Source: Micromonospora acroterricola
GTDB taxonomy: Bacteria; Actinomycetota; Actinomycetes; Mycobacteriales; Micromonosporaceae
NCBI RefSeq assembly: GCF_003172955.1
Contig: NZ_QGKR01000140.1
Location: 1-54,444 of the forward strand
Direction of reading: 5' to 3'
Length of the DNA: 54,444 bases
In this document: positions 18,377-28,389 of the stretch, one piece after another
How positions within the stretch are numbered: position 1 is the first letter of the stretch
Layout: every line of letters starts with the position of its first letter
Program-made: the position numbers and the translations under genes
The notes under the pieces: model-generated
Seen by the model: only the letters and a program-made list of their open reading frames with translations
Told to the model about the DNA's origin: nothing
The model's database searches: none

Positions 18377-19225
18377 TCAGCGGCCGGACGCCGGCGACGA
18401 CTCGCCGGCCCCGGAGTGCGCCAGGTGGGTGCAGTACGCGACCGTGGCGTCGTCCGGGAGCCGGACATCGGGGTCGGCGGCGGCTTCGGCCCGCCGGACG
18501 TGGCGGATGATGTCGGCCGGCCCGTCTGCCCTGAGCAGCGCCAGCACGCCGGGCCAGTCGGTCAGGCCGTACGGGCTGACGATGCGGCTGGCGCCGTTGC
18601 TGAGCAGCGCGACGCCGCGCAGGTCAGCGAGCGGCCGGCTGCCGGTCACCGCGTGCTCGGCCGCGTGCGGGTCGTCCTTGGCGATCCAGTAGCCGCCCGG
18701 CTGGTTCCGGAGGGCCCGCAGCGCCTCGGCGCAGGCGCCCCGGACGCGGTCGTACTCCGGCGTTCCCCGGGGAACGCCGTCCAGGGGCTCCGAGCAGATG
18801 CGCCTGGCCGTCACCTCACGCTCGTCGGTGATGACCTGCGGGCCGTCGCGGGCCTGGTCGAGGAGGAGGTAACAGTCCGCGAGCAGGAGATGGTCCAGAC
18901 GGCCGCGGTGGGCGCGGACGACCACCACGGTCGCCTGCGGGCTGTTCGGGTGCGTGATGTCGCAGGTGTCGCGGTGATCGGCGGCTGTCTCCCCGATCGA
19001 GCTGGCGAGGATCGTCGCGAGGTCTCGTCCGTCGGCACGGGACAGCCGGCCGAGCAGCGCGCCACCGAGACGGTGGGTGTACCAGGCGACACCGTGGGAG
19101 CAGAGCGACTCGCTTCCCGGGATGCCGGCGCCGTCCAGCATCACGACAGCGCCGGGAACGGCGCCGGCGAAGTCCTCGTTCGGCCGGTCGGGCCGGCCCG
19201 CGCTCGTCGCCATGCTCACGTTCAC
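18377..19225 (-). CDS. PP2C-like protein phosphatase domain protein, possibly degenerate
   Basis: 282 residues with the outline of a PP2C metallophosphatase. NEDF near the N-terminus and VVMLDGAG correspond to the first metal-binding motifs, DHLLLADCYLLL to the central strand, and LPDDATVAYC to the final DD motif. The usual LLSDG motif reads LLSNG, so one expected metal-binding aspartate is asparagine. The start ATG overlaps the stop of the sulfotransferase gene (ATGA), indicating translational coupling. The protein may bind rather than hydrolyse, or may use altered metals. Confidence 0.7.
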   Translation of the reverse strand: MNVSMATSAGRPDRPNEDFAGAVPGAVVMLDGAGIPGSESLCSHGVAWYTHRLGGALLGRLSRADGRDLATILASSIGETAADHRDTCDITHPNSPQATVVVVRAHRGRLDHLLLADCYLLLDQARDGPQVITDEREVTARRICSEPLDGVPRGTPEYDRVRGACAEALRALRNQPGGYWIAKDDPHAAEHAVTGSRPLADLRGVALLSNGASRIVSPYGLTDWPGVLALLRADGPADIIRHVRRAEAAADPDVRLPDDATVAYCTHLAHSGAGESSPASGR

Positions 19226-20025
19226 TCATCGGCTCCCGGCTCGGTTGATCCGCTCGCCGGCTCGGCCCGGTACCGCCGGATCCACTCACGGTTGAGGTCG
19301 TCGGCCTGGCGGTGGTGTCGGGGCGCGACAGCGCGACCGGGCGGCGTGTCGAGGCCGAGGAAGTCCAGGACCTCGCGGGTGACGGCGACCATGTCCTCGT
19401 CGAGATCCTCGTAGCGGACGACGTGGGGACGCACGCCGGCCGCGGAGAACCACGCCCGCCAGCCGGCGTTGTGCTCGTCGATCGTCCGCAGGAGGCCGTC
19501 GATCCCGTCCTTGTCGAAGTGCGGCGCCCGCCCGTCGCCGCCACCGCCGCTGATCTCGCCGTTGCCACCGACGTACCAGGCCTGGGTCTGCTCGGCACGC
19601 AGCCAGGACACCGCCTGTGCCAGCACGTCCGCACGCCGCAGATACACGTATCGGGTACGCCCGAACGCGCGCTCCAGCAGCGCGGCATCCTGGCCGGCGG
19701 CATCGGGGTGGAGCCGGCCGATCCTGTCGACCAGCTCGTCGAGCGTGCCCCACATCAGCTTCGCGCCGAACACGCCGTTGTCGGTGCGACCCGCGTCGAG
19801 TGCCGCCCGTACGAAGGCCGCGTCGTCGAACCCGCCGTCACCGCCGCGCGGAATCCGCCACCGCCCCGCCCACAGCGGCTCGTCCGGAACGCGGAAGTAC
19901 GCCTGCGGGTGCCCTGCGACGCCCGTCGACTCGAGCAACCCGAGCAGCAGAGAGCTGCCGGTGCGCGGGGTGGCGCAGACGAAGTAGGAGTCGACCCGGT
20001 CCACGTGGTTCGTCGGCACGGGCAT
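19222..20025 (-). CDS. Stf0-family sulfotransferase
   Basis: 267-residue PAPS-dependent sulfotransferase. The 5'-phosphosulfate loop is CATPRTGSSLLLGLLESTG at residues 17-35; the 3'-phosphate region is RTRYVYLRRADVLAQAVSWL; and VRYEDLDEDMVAVTREVLDFLG is the typical C-terminal helix. Stf0 of mycobacteria sulfates trehalose; whether that is the acceptor here cannot be told. ATG 20025 is chosen over TTG 20055 because the conserved sequence begins just after it. It is translationally coupled to the PP2C-like gene downstream. Confidence 0.85.
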   Translation of the reverse strand: MPVPTNHVDRVDSYFVCATPRTGSSLLLGLLESTGVAGHPQAYFRVPDEPLWAGRWRIPRGGDGGFDDAAFVRAALDAGRTDNGVFGAKLMWGTLDELVDRIGRLHPDAAGQDAALLERAFGRTRYVYLRRADVLAQAVSWLRAEQTQAWYVGGNGEISGGGGDGRAPHFDKDGIDGLLRTIDEHNAGWRAWFSAAGVRPHVVRYEDLDEDMVAVTREVLDFLGLDTPPGRAVAPRHHRQADDLNREWIRRYRAEPASGSTEPGADE

Positions 20026-20126
20026 GACGTAACCGTGTCCCGGGCCGCCGCGCAACGGTCGGCTTCCGACCGCGCCGCCGTCCTGCGCGGGAACAGGGTC
20101 CTCCCAGACCCCCGTCGTAGGCTGTC

Positions 20127-20600
20127 GTGGTGACTGCCGTCGTAGACGTCACCGGTGGACCTGCCGTGCTGCAGGTGTTGCTGGTCGAGGATGACCCCGC
20201 CGACGCCACCCTCATCGAGGACGCCTTCGTGGCTCACGCCCTGCCCGCCGGGTTGCACCACGTCCCGGACGGCGTGGAGGCGATGGCGTTCCTGCGGCGG
20301 GAGGAGGCGCATGCGGACGCCCCGCGCCCCGATCTGATCCTGCTCGACCTGAACATGCCACGGATGAGCGGTCAGGAGGTGCTGGCCGCGGTGAAGACGG
20401 ACGAGCAGCTCAAGGCGATCCCGGTCATCGTGTTCACCACCTCTGCCGTCGACACGGACGTGCTGGCGAGCTACAGCGCCCACGCCAACGCCTACGTCAC
20501 CAAGCCCATGGACCTGGACAGCTTCGGCCGGGTGATCGCCGAGATCCACCGCTTCTACGGCAGGACCGTGGCGCTCCCACCGCCGCCGCCCACCGAGTGA
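20127..20600 (+). CDS. Single-domain response regulator (CheY/Rcp1 type)
   Basis: Receiver domain only, about 157 residues. The acidic pocket is VEDDPADA, the phospho-acceptor strand LILLDLNMPRMSG, the Thr switch VFTTS, and the lysine YVTKPMDLDSF. There is no output domain, so it acts by protein contact, as Rcp1-like regulators paired with phytochrome-type kinases do. No histidine kinase is in the window. Start is GTG 20127 or GTG 20130. The tail is proline-rich (ALPPPPPTE). It is followed after 171 bp by a sigma factor. Confidence 0.88.
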   Translation: MVTAVVDVTGGPAVLQVLLVEDDPADATLIEDAFVAHALPAGLHHVPDGVEAMAFLRREEAHADAPRPDLILLDLNMPRMSGQEVLAAVKTDEQLKAIPVIVFTTSAVDTDVLASYSAHANAYVTKPMDLDSFGRVIAEIHRFYGRTVALPPPPPTE

Positions 20601-20771
20601 CCGAACGCGCGAGCGCGGGCGCGGGGTGCGTCACTGCTTCCGGCGGCAGGGTGTCCATCAGCGCCACCTCATACTTTCGGCTAGGTTTCTGGCGTCGTTT
20701 GGTCTAGCCTCTGCTCATACGGTTGGTGCCCGCGCAGCGGTGTGCGGCCGGCGCGATGCGGAGGAACCATC

Positions 20772-21584
20772 ATGATCACCACTACTGACCGGCCCGCGCC
20801 GACGAGCACCCCCGTCGACCACGACGCCTCGGCCGACTCGCCCGCCACGAAGCTGCTCCTCGCGATGGCGGCGATGCCCGCCGACCATCCGTCCCGTGCC
20901 GCCCTGCGGGACCGGGCGATCGAGGCGTGGCTGCCGCTGGCCAACCACCTCGCCCGGCGGTACAGCGGGCGCGGCGAGCCGACCGGCGACCTGACGCAGA
21001 CCGCGGCGCTGGGCCTGATCAAGGCGGTCGACAAGTTCGACCCGTCCCGCGGTGTCGACTTCGCCGGCTACGCGATCCCCACCATCATCGGGGAGCTCAA
21101 GCGCCACTTCCGCGACCGCACCTGGGACATCCGGGTGCCCCGCCGCCTGCAGGAGATGCGGCTCGCGATCTCGGATGCCAACAGCACGCTGCTGCAGACG
21201 TTGGGTCGTTCGCCGACGGTCGCCGACATCGCCGCCCACCTCAAGCTCACCGAGGAAGAGATCCTGGAGGGCCTGGAGGGCGCGCGGGCGTACAACGCGG
21301 TGTCGCTGTCCACCCCGGTCGGCGACGGTGAGCGGGGCACCGAGCTGGGCGAGATGCTGGGCGGCGAGGACAGCGAGTTCGAGCTGGCCGAGCTGCGGGT
21401 CGCCCTCGGGCCGGCGCTGGCCACGCTCGACGAGCGGGAGCAGAAGATCCTGACCCTGCGCTTCTACGGCAACCAGACGCAGAGCGAGATCGCCGACCAG
21501 GTTGGCGTCTCACAGATGCACGTGTCCCGCCTGCTGGCCCGCGCGCTGGCCAAGCTGCGGACGCAGTTGGTCGACGCCTTCTGA
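20772..21584 (+). CDS. RNA polymerase sigma factor, SigB/SigF/SigG family
   Basis: 270 residues. Region 2 is HLARRYSGRGEPTGDLTQTA then LGLIKAVDKFDPSRGVDF and AGYAIPTIIGELKRHFRD. Region 3 is VPRRLQEMRLAISDANSTLL, and region 4 ends QTQSEIADQVGVSQMHVSRL then LARALAKLR. These are hallmarks of the group controlling general stress or sporulation. ATG 20772 is preceded by GGAGG with a 7-nt gap. No anti-sigma factor is adjacent, although the response regulator upstream could be part of the same pathway. The AT-richer stretch at 20671-20712 is a probable promoter location. Confidence 0.93.
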   Translation: MITTTDRPAPTSTPVDHDASADSPATKLLLAMAAMPADHPSRAALRDRAIEAWLPLANHLARRYSGRGEPTGDLTQTAALGLIKAVDKFDPSRGVDFAGYAIPTIIGELKRHFRDRTWDIRVPRRLQEMRLAISDANSTLLQTLGRSPTVADIAAHLKLTEEEILEGLEGARAYNAVSLSTPVGDGERGTELGEMLGGEDSEFELAELRVALGPALATLDEREQKILTLRFYGNQTQSEIADQVGVSQMHVSRLLARALAKLRTQLVDAF

Positions 21585-21670
21585 GCCACCGCCGGGCTCC
21601 CGTGTCGCCGCCGCTCTCGAGGACGCATGCGCAGCGGGAGCACACCGCGCCCCTGTGGTAGACAGTCGGC

Positions 21671-22264
21671 GTGGTGGAGGCGAGCCAGTCCGGCGAGCGC
21701 AGCGTGGACGACACGGTTCTCGACGCTGCCCGTGACTGCGTGCTGGCGTACGGGGTGCGTCGCACGACGATGACGGATGTCGCGCGACGCGCCGGCGTCT
21801 CGCGGATGACCGTCTACCGTCGCTGGCCGGACGCGCAGTCCCTGATCGGCGACCTGATGAGCCGCGAGTGGCACCAGGTGCTGATGGCCGCGGCGGACGC
21901 CGAGACGGTCGGGTCCGCCCGGTCGCGTCTGGTGTCGCGGGTGGTGGCGGTGGCCCGGCAGCTCCGGGAACACCCGCTGCTGTGCAAGATCCGGGACGTC
22001 GATCCGGAGGTGCTGCTCCCGTACCTCCTCGACCGGCGGGGCAACGGCCAGGACGAGATGCTGCGGTTCCTCGCGGCGGCGCTCGCCGCCGGCCACGAGG
22101 ACCACTCGATCCGGCCCGGCGCGCCCGAGGTCATGGCCCGCGCGGTCTTCCTGACCACACAGTCGTTCGTGCTGTCCGTCCGCACGGTCGCCGACGACGT
22201 GCCGGTCGAGGAGTTCGACCGCGAGCTGGCCCTCCTGGTCGACGGGTACCTGCGACCGGACTAG
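21671..22264 (+). CDS. TetR-family transcriptional regulator
   Basis: 197 residues. The N-terminal HTH reads RRTTMTDVARRAGVSRMTVY then RRWPDAQSLIGDLM, around residues 30-62, with a helical ligand-binding C-terminal part. Start is GTG 21671 or the next GTG; no clear Shine-Dalgarno, and GGTAGACAGT just upstream suggests a short or leaderless transcript. It converges on the lipid kinase gene and may control the adjacent kinase/AGPS-like/GlpD genes. Confidence 0.88.
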   Translation: MVEASQSGERSVDDTVLDAARDCVLAYGVRRTTMTDVARRAGVSRMTVYRRWPDAQSLIGDLMSREWHQVLMAAADAETVGSARSRLVSRVVAVARQLREHPLLCKIRDVDPEVLLPYLLDRRGNGQDEMLRFLAAALAAGHEDHSIRPGAPEVMARAVFLTTQSFVLSVRTVADDVPVEEFDRELALLVDGYLRPD

Positions 22265-22292
22265 GTGTGCCGTCCACGGGCAGCACACCTAG
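22261..22292. terminator. Bidirectional terminator shared by TetR and lipid kinase genes
   Basis: CTAGGTGTGC (22261-22270) pairs perfectly with GCACACCTAG (22283-22292) over a 12-nt loop. The stop codons of both convergent genes lie inside the stem. Confidence 0.8.
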
Positions 22293-23152
22293 CCGGCGAT
22301 GACACGCAGTGCCTGTGGGCGGACCTCGACGTGCACCTCGTCCGTCCGGCCGACGGGATCGCCGTCGCCGTACACGGTCATCGGCCGGTCGGCGCCGACG
22401 GTGACCGACGCGCCGCGATAGGCGGAGACGTGCCCGCGCCGCACGTGCCGGCCGGTGCGCATCTGTCGCAGCGCCACCGGGAACAGCACCTTCGGGGCGT
22501 GCCCGATCACCACGACGTCCAGCGTCCCGTCGTCCGGCTGCGCCTCCGGGGCGACGTGCAGGCCGCCGCCGTAGTACCCGCAGTTCGCGATCACCACCGT
22601 GAACGCCTGCCGCTGCTCCGCCTGGCCGTCGACCGTGATCGTGTACCGGGTGCGCGGCCAGCGCAGCAGCGCCCGCAGCCCGGCGGTGGGATACACCAGC
22701 GGCGCGGGCAGACGGGACCGGTTGGCCAGCTCGTTGGCCACCGCGTCGACCCCCACGTAGACGCTGCCGACGATCGTTCGCCCCGCGACGCGCAGGACGT
22801 CGAGGTGCCGCGGACGCCCGTGCAGCAGCAGGTGGGCGACCGCGTCGGGAGAGTGCGGCAACCCGAGCTGGCGGGCGAAGTCGTTGCCGCGACCGGCGGG
22901 GATGACGCCGAGCAGACCACCGGTGTCGGCGACCGCGCCGGCGAGCAGTCGGATGGTGCCGTCGCCGCCCGCGGCGACGACCACCTCGCCGCCGTACACC
23001 GCCGCGGTGGCACAGCGGTGCGCCTCCTCGGCCGTCTGCGTGTACTCGACCCGCATCCGTGCGCCGGCGGCGCGGAGCCGGTGCGCCACCGGCATCACCC
23101 GGGACAGCCCACGGCGCGCCGTGGGCCCGAGGATCACCGCGAAGGACCGCAC
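22289..23152 (-). CDS. Diacylglycerol kinase-family lipid kinase
   Basis: 287-residue DAGK-catalytic-domain protein (DagK/YegS type). It carries the nucleotide-binding GGDGTIRLLAG loop near residue 70, the GVIPAGRGNDFARQLGLP segment, and a C-terminal beta-sandwich with YGDGDPVG. It would phosphorylate diacylglycerol or another long-chain lipid at the membrane. The GTG start at 23152 lies one base after the stop of the AGPS-like gene, so the two are translationally linked; no separate ribosome-binding site is available. Confidence 0.87.
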   Translation of the reverse strand: MRSFAVILGPTARRGLSRVMPVAHRLRAAGARMRVEYTQTAEEAHRCATAAVYGGEVVVAAGGDGTIRLLAGAVADTGGLLGVIPAGRGNDFARQLGLPHSPDAVAHLLLHGRPRHLDVLRVAGRTIVGSVYVGVDAVANELANRSRLPAPLVYPTAGLRALLRWPRTRYTITVDGQAEQRQAFTVVIANCGYYGGGLHVAPEAQPDDGTLDVVVIGHAPKVLFPVALRQMRTGRHVRRGHVSAYRGASVTVGADRPMTVYGDGDPVGRTDEVHVEVRPQALRVIAG

Positions 23153-23153
23153 C

Positions 23154-24719
23154 TCACGGCACCAGGATGCCGGGGTTGAGGATGCCGGCCGGGTCCAGCT
23201 GGTGCTTGACCGCACGGAGCAGGTCCACGGCGACGTCTCCGATCTCGGCGGCGTACCAGGCCCGGTGATCCGCCCCGACACCGTGGTGGTGGCTGATCGT
23301 GGCGCCCGCGGCGGCGATCGCGTCGCTGGCCGCCGCCTTCGCCGTACGCCAGCGCTCGGCGGGATCCGGTCCGGGGGAGCAGATCACCGTGAAGTACAGC
23401 GACGCGCCCGTCTCGTAGACGTGGGACACGTGGGCCAGCACCAGCGCCCCGTCGGGCAGCGCCTCGATGATCGCCTGCCGGACGCGTTCGTGCACCTCCG
23501 GCAGCGCCGACCAGAACGCGGCGGTCTCCAGGGTCTCCGCGAACGCCCCCACGTCGAGCAGCGCGTCCCGCAGGTACGGGGCGTCGAAGCGGTGCCGCGC
23601 CCACTGCCGACCCGCCTCTTCGCCCAGTGGCACGCCGCCGTGTGCCGCCAGCACGGCCGCGGCCGCCTCGACGGTGGGCTCGACGTCGGCGCCCTCGTAC
23701 CCGGCGATGAGCTGGCAGCCGCCGTCGGATCGTCCGGCTCTCGTCGCCCCGATCATGGTCTCGACCTCGTCGGACAGTCGCAGCACCGTGGGCCGTGGCC
23801 CGTCCTGGGCCAGCCGCCGCACGGCTCGCAGCCCGTCGGCGAACGACGCGAACCGCCAGCCCTCGTAGTGTGAGCGTGCCGGTAGGGGGCGGATCCGGAC
23901 GGTCACGTCGGTGATGACGCCGAGTGCGCCCTCGCTGCCGAGGAACAGGTGCCGCAGGTCGGGACCGGCGGCCGAGGCGGGGGAGCGGCCGGCCCGGACG
24001 GTGCCCCGGGGCGTGGCGACCGTCAGCGCCAGCACCATGTCGTCGAAGCGGCCGTAGCCGGCCGACGCCTGGCCGGAGGACCGGGTGGCGGCGAACCCGC
24101 CGATGGTGGCGTACTCGTAGGACTGCGGGACGTGGCCCAGAGTGAACCCCTGCTCGGCGAGCAGCTCGGCGGCCCGTGGGGCGCGCAGCCCGGCCTGGAG
24201 GGTGGCGGTCCGCGACACCGGGTCGATGGCGACGACCTGGTCGAGCCGGCTCAGGTCGATGGTGACGTGCCGCGCCGCCGACGGCGTCAGCCCACCCACG
24301 ACCGAGGTGCCACCACCGAACGGGACCACGGCCACCCCGAACCGGGAGCAGATGTCGAGGATGGACACGACCTCGGCGTGGTCGGCCGGGCGCAGCACGG
24401 CCTGCGGGGCCGACCGCAGCTGTCCGTGCCGCTGGCGTAGCAGGTCCGGCGTCGACATGCCCGACGCGTGACGTGCCCGGACGTCGTCGGCGGTGATCAC
24501 CTGCCCGGCGCCCAGCGCTTGCCGCAGCGCGCCGAGGACGGCGTCGTCCAGCTCGCAGCCCGGAACCGTCACCTCGGTCAGTGGCACCGCCGGCGGCGGG
24601 GGTGTCAGTTCGAGCACCTGGGCCAGCAGCGCCGCGGCGGCGTCCGGCAGCGTCCTGGCGTTCGTCGTGGCACCCCAGCGGGCCCAACCAACGGTCGACG
24701 CTTCCCCTCCGATATTCAT
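23154..24719 (-). CDS. FAD-binding oxidase, alkyl-DHAP synthase (AGPS)-like
   Basis: 521-residue VAO/PCMH flavoenzyme. FAD loop VVPFGGGTSVVGGLTP; IGGFAATRSSGQASAGYGRF then DDMVLALTVATPRG corresponds to the AGPS segment ending in VTPRG; and ISHHHGVGADHRAWY with H477-H479 matches the histidine triplet of alkyldihydroxyacetonephosphate synthase. AGPS swaps the acyl chain of acyl-DHAP for a fatty alcohol, making ether lipids. In bacteria the reaction is rarely proven. It starts at ATG 24719, 45 bp from the divergent glpD, and ends one base before the lipid kinase gene. Substrate is inference. Confidence 0.82.
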   Translation of the reverse strand: MNIGGEASTVGWARWGATTNARTLPDAAAALLAQVLELTPPPPAVPLTEVTVPGCELDDAVLGALRQALGAGQVITADDVRARHASGMSTPDLLRQRHGQLRSAPQAVLRPADHAEVVSILDICSRFGVAVVPFGGGTSVVGGLTPSAARHVTIDLSRLDQVVAIDPVSRTATLQAGLRAPRAAELLAEQGFTLGHVPQSYEYATIGGFAATRSSGQASAGYGRFDDMVLALTVATPRGTVRAGRSPASAAGPDLRHLFLGSEGALGVITDVTVRIRPLPARSHYEGWRFASFADGLRAVRRLAQDGPRPTVLRLSDEVETMIGATRAGRSDGGCQLIAGYEGADVEPTVEAAAAVLAAHGGVPLGEEAGRQWARHRFDAPYLRDALLDVGAFAETLETAAFWSALPEVHERVRQAIIEALPDGALVLAHVSHVYETGASLYFTVICSPGPDPAERWRTAKAAASDAIAAAGATISHHHGVGADHRAWYAAEIGDVAVDLLRAVKHQLDPAGILNPGILVP

Positions 24720-24728
24720 GTGTGACAG

Positions 24729-24747
24729 AGTGACATCCAACGTCACT
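24729..24747. promoter_or_regulatory. Operator-like inverted repeat between AGPS-like gene and glpD
   Basis: AGTGAC (24729-24734) and GTCACT (24742-24747) flank a 7-nt spacer in the 45-bp divergent gap. A further GTGAC at 24722-24726 repeats the half-site. A regulator bound here could control both directions; the nearby TetR protein is a candidate. Confidence 0.55.
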
Positions 24748-24764
24748 ACATCGCAAGGAGGCGT

Positions 24765-26289
<1,525 letters not shown>

Positions 26290-26291
<2 letters not shown>

Positions 26292-26306
26292 CCGGGCCGG
26301 CCGGTC
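26290..26306. terminator. Short hairpin after glpD
   Basis: GACCGG and CCGGTC arms around a 5-nt loop overlap the glpD stop codon. The stem is short, so read-through into the hydrolase gene is possible. Confidence 0.35.
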
Positions 26307-26404
26307 GTATCCGTGCCGGACGTCGGGATTGCGGGGCCATTCCCGGGGGATGCCCGGACAACCGTGGGATGGACGGTCTCGCGGACGTGGAGGGGGCCGG
26401 CGGC

Positions 26405-27280
26405 ATGTTCGACGGGTTCGAGGAATTCGACATTCCTACCTCGGGGGCGACGATCCACGGACGCCGTGGCGGAAGCGGCCCCCCGGTACTTCTCCTGCAC
26501 GGCATCCCCGAGACGCACCTCATGTGGCATCGCGTGGCGCCGCGACTCGCCGAGAACCACAGCGTGGTCGTCACCGACCTGCGCGGCTGGGGCGACAGCG
26601 GTAAGCCGCCGAGCAGCGCCGACCACGAGCCGTACAGCATGCGGGCGATCGCCCGCGACCAGGTCGAGGTCATGCGGAGTCTGGGCTACGACCGGTTCGA
26701 TGTCGTCGGCCATGATCGCGGAGCGCGGTGCGCGTACCGTCTCGCGCTCGACGCCCCGGATGTCGTCACCCGGCTCGCGGTCCTGGACGTCGTTCCCGTC
26801 GGCGACGTCTACAACCGTGCCGACCGGGCGTTCAGCCTCTCGTACTGGGTGTGGTCCTTCCTGGCGGCGCCGGCGCCGGTGCCCGAGCGGTTCATCGACG
26901 CGGCGCCCGCCGTCCTCGTCGACTTCATGCTCGACACCTGGCCCGAGGTGAAGGACGCGTTCCCGCCCGAGGTGCGTGCCGCGTACCACCGGCAGTTCAG
27001 CGACCCCGCGACCGTCCACGCGGTCTGCGAGGAGTTCCGCGCGGCCGCCACGCTGGACTACCAGCAGGACGAGGCGGACCGGGGCAAGCGCAGGATCGAG
27101 TGCCCCGTGCTGTTCCTCTGGAGCCGACAGGGTCAGGTGGCGAAGCTCTACGACGACCCGCTCGGGATATGGCGGCAGTGGGCCGACGACGTTCGTGGCG
27201 AGCCGGTCCCGGTCGGGCACTTCATTCCGGAGGAGGCGCCCGAGGAGACCGCACGGCAACTCCTGGACTTCCTGACGTAG
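26405..27280 (+). CDS. Alpha/beta hydrolase, haloacetate dehalogenase/epoxide hydrolase-like
   Basis: 291 residues. Oxyanion region LLLHGIPETHLMWHRVAPRL; RGWGDSGKP; nucleophile elbow GHDRGAR with Asp104, then Arg105 and Arg108; acid Asp128; His272 in VGHFIPEE. This matches fluoroacetate dehalogenase (D110, R111, R114, D134, H280). However the halide-binding His155 and Tyr219 of that enzyme correspond to Val149 and Phe211 here, while Trp156 is kept as Trp150. The activity may therefore differ. ATG 26405 is the likely start; ATG 26369 is an alternative. It follows glpD by 113 bp. Confidence 0.8.
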   Translation: MFDGFEEFDIPTSGATIHGRRGGSGPPVLLLHGIPETHLMWHRVAPRLAENHSVVVTDLRGWGDSGKPPSSADHEPYSMRAIARDQVEVMRSLGYDRFDVVGHDRGARCAYRLALDAPDVVTRLAVLDVVPVGDVYNRADRAFSLSYWVWSFLAAPAPVPERFIDAAPAVLVDFMLDTWPEVKDAFPPEVRAAYHRQFSDPATVHAVCEEFRAAATLDYQQDEADRGKRRIECPVLFLWSRQGQVAKLYDDPLGIWRQWADDVRGEPVPVGHFIPEEAPEETARQLLDFLT

Positions 27281-27333
27281 CGCGAAGGGACGGGCCGCCC
27301 GTCCGATGCCCCTCGTCCTGACAGGATGGCGGC

Positions 27334-28305
27334 ATGTCCGCATCCGTCGTCCCGCTCACGCTCGGCACGTGGCCCACACCGGTGGAGCCGATGCCCCGGC
27401 TGGCCGCCGCCCTCGGGCTTGGTCGTGAGGACCTTCTCGTCAAGCGCGACGACCTCACCGGCCTCGCCGGCGGCGGCAACAAGATCCGTAAGCTGGAGTG
27501 GACCGTCGCCGAAGCGCTCGCGAACGACGCCGACACACTCGTCACCACGGGCGCGCCGCAGAGCAACCACGCGCGGCTCACCGCGGCGGCCGCCGCGCGC
27601 CTCGGTCTGCGCGCCGTGCTGGTGTTCCCGGGTGAACCGCCGGCGGACCGATCCGGCAACCTCGTCCTGGACGCGTTCCTCGGCGCCGAGATCGTCTTCA
27701 CCGGTGCGCAGGGTCAGCCGGCCCTCGCGGACGCCGCCGCGCGGGTGTGCGAGCGGCTGCGCTCCGAAGGCGCACGTCCCGCCCTCATCCCGTTCGGCGG
27801 GTCCAGCGCCCTGGCCGCCCGCGGCTACGCCACCTGCGGCGAGGAGCTGCTGGCCCAGGTGCCCGGCCTGCGTACCGCCGTGGTCGCGCTCGGGTCGGGC
27901 GCCACGATGGCCGGGCTCGTCGCGAGCCTGGGCCCGGACCGCACGCTCGGTGTCGACGTCGGGGCGGTCGACGACCCCCGGCAGCGCGTGGCCGCGTTCG
28001 TCGCCCCGCTCGCGCCGGGTGTTCGCGCCGACGACCTGCGCGTCGACCGCGACCAGGTCGGAAGCGGCTACCCGAGCCTCACCACGGCGGTCGAGGAGGC
28101 GATCACACTCGTCGCCCGGGTCGAGGGGATCGTCCTCGATCCCACGTACACCGGGCGCGCGATGGCGGGGCTCATCGCGGCCACCCGGCGAGGTGAGATC
28201 GCGCCGGGCGACACGACGGTCTTCATTCACACGGGCGGGCTTCCCGGTATGTTCGGGCACCCCGACGTTCCCGCGTTCGCGGAAAGAGCCCAAAAGATCA
28301 ACTGA
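27334..28305 (+). CDS. D-cysteine desulfhydrase / ACC deaminase-family PLP enzyme
   Basis: 323-residue fold-type II PLP enzyme. The Schiff-base lysine is K50 in GLAGGGNKIRKLEW; TTGAPQSNHARLTAAAAA carries the conserved Gln-Ser-Asn; the phosphate-binding glycines are in ALGSGATMAGLVASLG; and the end FIHTGGLPGMFG is typical of DcyD-like proteins. It probably releases pyruvate and ammonia (plus sulfide) from D-cysteine or a related amino acid. A PLP-salvage kinase lies 85 bp downstream on the same strand. Confidence 0.87.
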   Translation: MSASVVPLTLGTWPTPVEPMPRLAAALGLGREDLLVKRDDLTGLAGGGNKIRKLEWTVAEALANDADTLVTTGAPQSNHARLTAAAAARLGLRAVLVFPGEPPADRSGNLVLDAFLGAEIVFTGAQGQPALADAAARVCERLRSEGARPALIPFGGSSALAARGYATCGEELLAQVPGLRTAVVALGSGATMAGLVASLGPDRTLGVDVGAVDDPRQRVAAFVAPLAPGVRADDLRVDRDQVGSGYPSLTTAVEEAITLVARVEGIVLDPTYTGRAMAGLIAATRRGEIAPGDTTVFIHTGGLPGMFGHPDVPAFAERAQKIN

Positions 28306-28389
28306 TCCGGGTACGGGGCCCGGAGTGGGCCACCCGACAGAAACGCCGGGCACTCGTGCGGTGACGGTGGGAACCGCCATGATGAGGCG

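Noticed and set aside
20671..20712. SigF/SigB-type promoter (GTTT-N15-GGGTA) before the sigma factor gene
   Set aside because: GTTT and GGTCTA occur but not at the right distance; left only as a probable promoter location.
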